From positions 1 to 46,999 of the forward strand of contig DATJGF010000108.1 of the NCBI GenBank assembly GCA_035495315.1: DNA of 46,999 bases. Direction: 5' to 3'. The translations under genes and the position numbers were made by a program. Each line of letters begins with the position of its first letter. Position 1 is the stretch's first letter. This document shows positions 43,487 to 46,999 of this stretch, piece by piece. The notes below the pieces were generated by a model. The model did no database searches and was not told the origin of the DNA. It saw nothing but the letters and a program-made list of their open reading frames with translations. The stretch is from DATJGF01 sp035495315 (GTDB lineage Bacteria; Verrucomicrobiota; Verrucomicrobiia; Limisphaerales; UBA8199).

Positions 43487-44569
43487 TTACAAACTCGCCA
43501 GATCGATCACAAAGCGATATTTGACGTCACTCTTTTCAATGCGCACATAGGCAGCATTGATGTCCTTTATGCTAATCAGTTCGATATCCGCAGTGATATT
43601 TTTTGCCGCGCAGTAGTCAAGCATCTCCTGAGTTTCCGGAATGCCGCCGATGAGGGATCCCACTACCCGTCTGCGTTTGAAGAGTAAAGGGAACGCCTGC
43701 AACTCAATGGGCTCAGGTGGCGCACCCACGCAAATCAGTGTGCCATCGGTTCTAAGCATATTCAGCGGCATATTGTAGTCGTGCCGAGTGGCGACTGTAT
43801 CCACAATAAAATCAAAGGACTCGGCAGCGGCTTTCACCTGCTGGTCATCCGTCGTTTGCAGGAAATGGCGCGCACCCAATTTTCGAGCATCCGGCGCCTT
43901 ATTGGCGGAGCGGCTGAGAACCGTGACCTCCGCGCCAAGGGAAGCGGCGAACTTTACGGCCATATGCCCCAATCCTCCCAAACCCAGCACACCTACTTTA
44001 TGCCCGGCCGCGACCTTCCAGGTTTTGAGTGGTGAATAGGTTGTGATTCCGGCGCAAAGCAGTGGTGCAACCCCCTGGAGAGGCAGCCGGTTGGATACTT
44101 TGACTACAAAACTCTCGTCAACGACGATCTGGCTGGAATAACCGCCATACGTCACGGTTTTGCCGTCCTTCTCATAAGCGCTGTACGTCAAAACCATACC
44201 GCTGCAATACTGCTGCAACCCGGCCCGACAGAATTCGCAGCTCCGACAGGAGTCCACCAAGCAACCCACGCCGACGATGTCGCCGGCTTTGAACTTGTGA
44301 ACTTCCGGGCCCACATCGCTGACCACACCAACTATTTCGTGACCCGGAACCATGGGGTATATGGATATTCCCCAATCATTGCGCACAAAATGGATGTCTG
44401 TGTGGCACACGCCACAGTAGCGAATTTGAATCACGACATCATAAGGTCCGGGTTTTCTGCGACTAATGGCAAAAGGAGCAAGACCGGAGGTTGGGCTCTG
44501 GGCCGCGTACGCCTTTGACGGCAGCTTTCCGGTTGTGTCAGGACTGGTGGAGATTCCTGGTTGGTTCAT
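43487..44569 (-). CDS. Zinc-dependent NAD(P) alcohol dehydrogenase (YahK/CAD-like)
   Basis: 360 residues from ATG 44569. Medium-chain dehydrogenase of the YahK/cinnamyl-alcohol-dehydrogenase group, reducing aldehydes with NADPH. Catalytic zinc ligands are C55 (CGVCHTD) and H77 with E78 (PGHEIVG), with a Cys in PLLCAGIT. Structural zinc ligands are C108, C111, C114 and C122. The cofactor loop is VLGLGGLGHMAVKFA, and SRSANK after it suits NADPH. A 358-base gap upstream, with a perfect small palindrome and a direct repeat (44622-44678), is the probable regulatory region. The N-terminal 20 residues are a low-complexity extension. Confidence 0.93.
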   Translation of the reverse strand: MNQPGISTSPDTTGKLPSKAYAAQSPTSGLAPFAISRRKPGPYDVVIQIRYCGVCHTDIHFVRNDWGISIYPMVPGHEIVGVVSDVGPEVHKFKAGDIVGVGCLVDSCRSCEFCRAGLQQYCSGMVLTYSAYEKDGKTVTYGGYSSQIVVDESFVVKVSNRLPLQGVAPLLCAGITTYSPLKTWKVAAGHKVGVLGLGGLGHMAVKFAASLGAEVTVLSRSANKAPDARKLGARHFLQTTDDQQVKAAAESFDFIVDTVATRHDYNMPLNMLRTDGTLICVGAPPEPIELQAFPLLFKRRRVVGSLIGGIPETQEMLDYCAAKNITADIELISIKDINAAYVRIEKSDVKYRFVIDLASL

Positions 44570-44927
44570 CGTACAAATGAAGGATTAGTTTGTTGCGAAG
44601 CAATTCACCCCTCGCGCTGAATATGCGAAAACGCATAAGAAGCAAATTCCACTGTTCAAAACGGGGGTCATTGTTCAACAGGCTGGGTTCGGGTGACACC
44701 AGAGTCAAGGGCTATTGCGGACAAGTTGCCACGCATCGACGGAAGCTGCGTGGTTATCCGCGCCTGGGGTATTTGATGATTTCCGCAGCCTCGAGCTGCG
44801 AACAGTTACTTTGACGATTTTGACCGGTTGTTGGGGTTCGCTAATCGCACTCTCACGAGCCTGCCCCCCGGGTGGCCCAACGTTTCGATATTACCTGCTG
44901 CCGGGAGACCGCTGCTGCTTCAAAATC
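44570..44927. promoter_or_regulatory. Gap upstream of the YahK-like gene with palindrome and direct repeat
   Basis: 358 bases with no convincing gene; small open frames here lack family features. At 44622-44637 TATGCG-AAAA-CGCATA is a perfect six-pair dyad. At 44653-44659 and 44672-44678 the heptamer TGTTCAA is repeated with a 19-base period, close to two helical turns. Both lie 50-110 bases upstream of the dehydrogenase start (44569) and could be repressor or activator sites. No clear -35/-10 pair was found on the minus strand. The DUF5069 stop bounds the other side. Confidence 0.4.
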
Positions 44928-45353
44928 TCAAATTCTCTTCTCGTCGGCGTCGATGAAGTCCACGAAAGTCTTAATGTCATCACGAGACGCTAGCCCCGCC
45001 TGTTCTTTGCGCATTTTGAGGCGAGCTTCCATTTCGGCATCACCCTTTTTGGGATAGGCCAGCATCGCCTCCCGATGAGCCGCTTTCACTGAGTCGGGCT
45101 TTTTTACATTTTTCAGCACCCAATCGCAGACCTCGCCATCCGTGAGAGTGTTCCGCACCACCTCAATGAACTGTGTGGCGTCAACACCCGCGGCATCAAG
45201 CCATTTGCCATCGAACCCTTTGCAGAAATTCTGCTGATAATCAGCATGCAACTTGCCGGCCAGGTGCAGACGGACCTTATCAACAAAACGCGGTAGATGC
45301 ATCCAGCCGCACATGGTCTCACGCGGACTCCGCGGGTAAATGATATCGCTCAT
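44928..45353 (-). CDS. DUF5069 protein
   Basis: 141 residues from ATG 45353 (MSDIIYPRSPRETMCGWMHL); an upstream start at 45389 would add a non-conserved 12 residues. The opening SPRETMCGWMHLPRFVDKVRL and LHADYQQNFCKGFDGKWLD are typical of DUF5069 proteins, which occur mostly in Verrucomicrobiota and relatives. It is soluble, with no signal peptide. Function is unknown: the fold is probably helical, and no catalytic motif is evident. It lies between two alcohol dehydrogenase genes but is divergently arranged with the one at 45490, sharing a 136-base region with its start. Confidence 0.85.
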   Translation of the reverse strand: MSDIIYPRSPRETMCGWMHLPRFVDKVRLHLAGKLHADYQQNFCKGFDGKWLDAAGVDATQFIEVVRNTLTDGEVCDWVLKNVKKPDSVKAAHREAMLAYPKKGDAEMEARLKMRKEQAGLASRDDIKTFVDFIDADEKRI

Positions 45354-45489
45354 AGTGAGATAATTGGCGCGTGGGGATGGTTCTGTCAATCGGGGTGATG
45401 CGTGAAACGTAAAATGTAAACGTCCGGAGTTTGAGAGTTGGACTTTGGACTTGCTTGACCCGACTTTGGTTCCGGGTTCAAATTCTCTT

Positions 45490-46473
45490 ATGCGCGCGAT
45501 GGTTTTGAAAGCGCCACGTCAGGCGCTGGTGGCAATGGAGGTATCCCAGCCCAAGCCGTGTCGAGGGCAAGTGCTTCTTCGGGTAAAGGCATGCGCGGTG
45601 TGCCGGACTGACCTGCACATTATAGACGGCGAATTGACACAACCAAAACTGCCGCTCATCCCGGGGCACGAAATCGTCGGGATCGTTACACAGACCGGCG
45701 AGAGTGCGACTCGCTTTGAGCTCGGTAGCCGGGTCGGCGTGCCCTGGCTCGGATGGACGTGTGGAGTTTGCGTTTACTGCAGAAGCGGTCGCGAGAACCT
45801 GTGCGATCGCGCGCGCTTCACCGGTTACTCGGTGGCTGGGGGGTACGCCGAATTTACAGTCGCGGACGAACGTTTTTGTTATCCGATTCCAGCCGAGTAC
45901 GCCGATGCTCAAGCCGCTCCCCTGCTCTGCGCCGGACTCATCGGTTATCGATCACTCGCCAAAACTGGTAATGCGAAACGTATTGGTATTTACGGATTCG
46001 GAGCCGCGGCTCATATCATCACTCAAGTTGCGCGATACCAGAAAAGAGAGATCTACGCTTTCACGCGGGAAGGGGATACCGCCGGCCAAAACTTCGCTAA
46101 ATCACTCGGGGCGGTATGGGCAGGAGACTCCAGCACCATGCCGCCTGAGCAACTGGAGGCCGCACTGATTTTTGCTCCCGCAGGCGAACTTGTCCCAATC
46201 GCGCTTAAGGCGCTGGCCAAAGGAGGGATCGTTGTTTGCGGCGGCATCCACATGAGTGATATCCCTTCGTTCCCTTACGACCTCCTGTGGGAGGAGCGAA
46301 TGGTTTGTTCCGTAGCGAACCTCACGCGCCGTGACGGAGAAGAATTCCTTGCGCTTGCTCCAAAAGTGCCTGTTCAAACAAGAGTACAAACCTTCCCCTT
46401 GTCCCAAGCCAATGAGGCGCTGCAACAGTTGCGAAGCGGCAAAATTAAAGGCGCGGCCGTACTCGTGCCCTAG
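45490..46473 (+). CDS. Zinc-dependent alcohol dehydrogenase family protein
   Basis: 327 residues from ATG 45490 (MRAMVLKAP), the usual MDR opening; a start at 45445 would add 15 residues that do not look conserved. Catalytic zinc residues are C38 (CAVCRTDLH) and H60/E61 (PGHEIVG). Structural zinc ligands are C91, C94, C97 and C105. The cofactor loop GIYGFGAAAHI is a degenerate GxGxxG, and the protein resembles the AdhP-like 'zinc-binding alcohol dehydrogenase family' enzymes that run 320-340 residues. It is not a close copy of the 43487 gene. It is divergent from DUF5069, and a 194-base gap to the UbiB-like gene follows. Confidence 0.92.
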   Translation: MRAMVLKAPRQALVAMEVSQPKPCRGQVLLRVKACAVCRTDLHIIDGELTQPKLPLIPGHEIVGIVTQTGESATRFELGSRVGVPWLGWTCGVCVYCRSGRENLCDRARFTGYSVAGGYAEFTVADERFCYPIPAEYADAQAAPLLCAGLIGYRSLAKTGNAKRIGIYGFGAAAHIITQVARYQKREIYAFTREGDTAGQNFAKSLGAVWAGDSSTMPPEQLEAALIFAPAGELVPIALKALAKGGIVVCGGIHMSDIPSFPYDLLWEERMVCSVANLTRRDGEEFLALAPKVPVQTRVQTFPLSQANEALQQLRSGKIKGAAVLVP

Positions 46474-46654
46474 ACGTCTTGGAGTGCGGCGTTTGCTGCG
46501 CGGCTTTCAAACACGAAACTCATCCTCAAAAAGCGTCGCGGCAGGGCCGTCCACCAAGGTCTAATCCCTCTAATGTCCCCTATTTTTTCCTGCTGCTTTG
46601 CGGAATTCATCCCCCTTGAATCTGTTGGGCGACGCTTTAGGTTAAATAAAATGT

Positions 46655-46661
46655 AAAGGAG
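46655..46661 (+). promoter_or_regulatory. Strong ribosome binding site of the UbiB-like gene
   Basis: AAAGGAG ends 6 bases before ATG 46668. It is the clearest Shine-Dalgarno site in the window, where most genes have weak ones, and it fixes this start. Confidence 0.8.
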
Positions 46662-46667
46662 CAGAAT

Positions 46668-46999
46668 ATGAAGTTTTCCCGCCATTATTTGAAGCGATAC
46701 AAGGATTTGATCCTGCTCTTTCTGAAGTATCGACAGCCGGCGATGACCTCCAAATTCGCCCAAAGTCATACTCCCGACTCTCTCAACGGGGACGCCGCGC
46801 CCCACGCCGAAGAGCTTCCTGATGATTTGGAACGGCTGGGGCCGACGTTCATCAAACTGGGGCAATTGCTCTCCAGCCGGGCGGACTTGCTGCCACAACC
46901 TTATCTCAAACACCTGGCGCGATTGCAGGATAAGGTCACGCCTTTTTCATTCGAGGAAGTCCAGGTGATCGTCGAGTCAGAACTGGGGGTTTCGATCAG
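46668..46999 (+). CDS. UbiB/ABC1-family atypical kinase, N-terminal part
   Basis: 110 codons from ATG 46668 to the right edge, without a stop. After a basic N-terminus (MKFSRHYLKRYKDLIL) comes the family hallmark LGPTFIKLGQLLSSRADLLP, the KxGQ motif of the UbiB/AarF group, then LARLQDKVTPFSFEEV. The kinase core and possible C-terminal membrane segments lie outside the window. Members support ubiquinone synthesis or lipid handling with an atypical ATP-binding fold. A good Shine-Dalgarno site precedes it. Nothing nearby indicates the target pathway. Confidence 0.9.
   Translation, partial: MKFSRHYLKRYKDLILLFLKYRQPAMTSKFAQSHTPDSLNGDAAPHAEELPDDLERLGPTFIKLGQLLSSRADLLPQPYLKHLARLQDKVTPFSFEEVQVIVESELGVSI

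Noticed and set aside
44590..45057. Small plus-strand frames in and past the gap upstream of the YahK-like gene
   Set aside because: Overlapping, Arg/Cys-rich products without a ribosome site; the DUF5069 gene accounts for the right part.

Overview
The window looks like a chromosomal segment of a soil- or sediment-type Verrucomicrobiota, most likely near the Limisphaerales/Pedosphaera group. This is inferred from gene content only: a DUF5069 protein, a secreted DUF6807 lipoprotein next to a Tat-exported Gfo/Idh/MocA oxidoreductase, a type-2 TrpB, PQQ-propeller proteins, large secreted glycosidases, weak Shine-Dalgarno sites, frequent GTG/TTG starts and many short palindromic intergenic repeats. 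No rRNA, tRNA, CRISPR array, integrase or transposase was seen.

Layout. 1-2347 (minus strand): the N-terminal part of an unknown protein and two ABC-2 type permeases separated by a palindromic element; no ATPase gene lies beside them. 2609-8793 (plus): a DUF2007/NTF2-like fusion, a histidine kinase with an ethylene-receptor-like membrane domain and its response regulator, alpha-glucan phosphorylase and RlmN. 9263-14585 (plus): a glycan-assembly cluster of a DUF2723/TPR membrane protein, a GT4 glycosyltransferase and a WecA/MraY-type phosphoglycosyltransferase. 14598-19935: a ClC channel (minus), MetG (plus) and a membrane-anchored beta-propeller protein (minus).

20154-34645 is the most distinctive region. 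Five very large exported proteins lie in a mixed orientation: a tandemly duplicated GH127-like protein, a TIM-barrel protein fused to a formylglycine-generating-enzyme-like domain, a secreted fusion of a sugar-isomerase-like TIM barrel with a PQQ propeller and cytochrome c, a DUF5696 glycosidase, and a six-hairpin glycosidase. I read it as a sugar-degrading and sugar-oxidising locus without SusC/SusD genes in view; the substrate is unknown.

34882-46999: bifunctional PutA carrying an in-frame palindromic insertion in its linker, an outer-membrane channel, TrpB2, the DUF6807 lipoprotein and Gfo/Idh/MocA pair, two zinc alcohol dehydrogenases on either side of a DUF5069 protein, and the start of a UbiB-family kinase at the right edge.

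The intergenic DNA holds several small repeat families: a T-rich leader repeat placed at the same distance from two unrelated start codons, a 137-bp quasi-palindrome, CCGAAA-type microrepeats and the insertion in putA. These, with the multi-domain secreted proteins, are the parts most worth following up.
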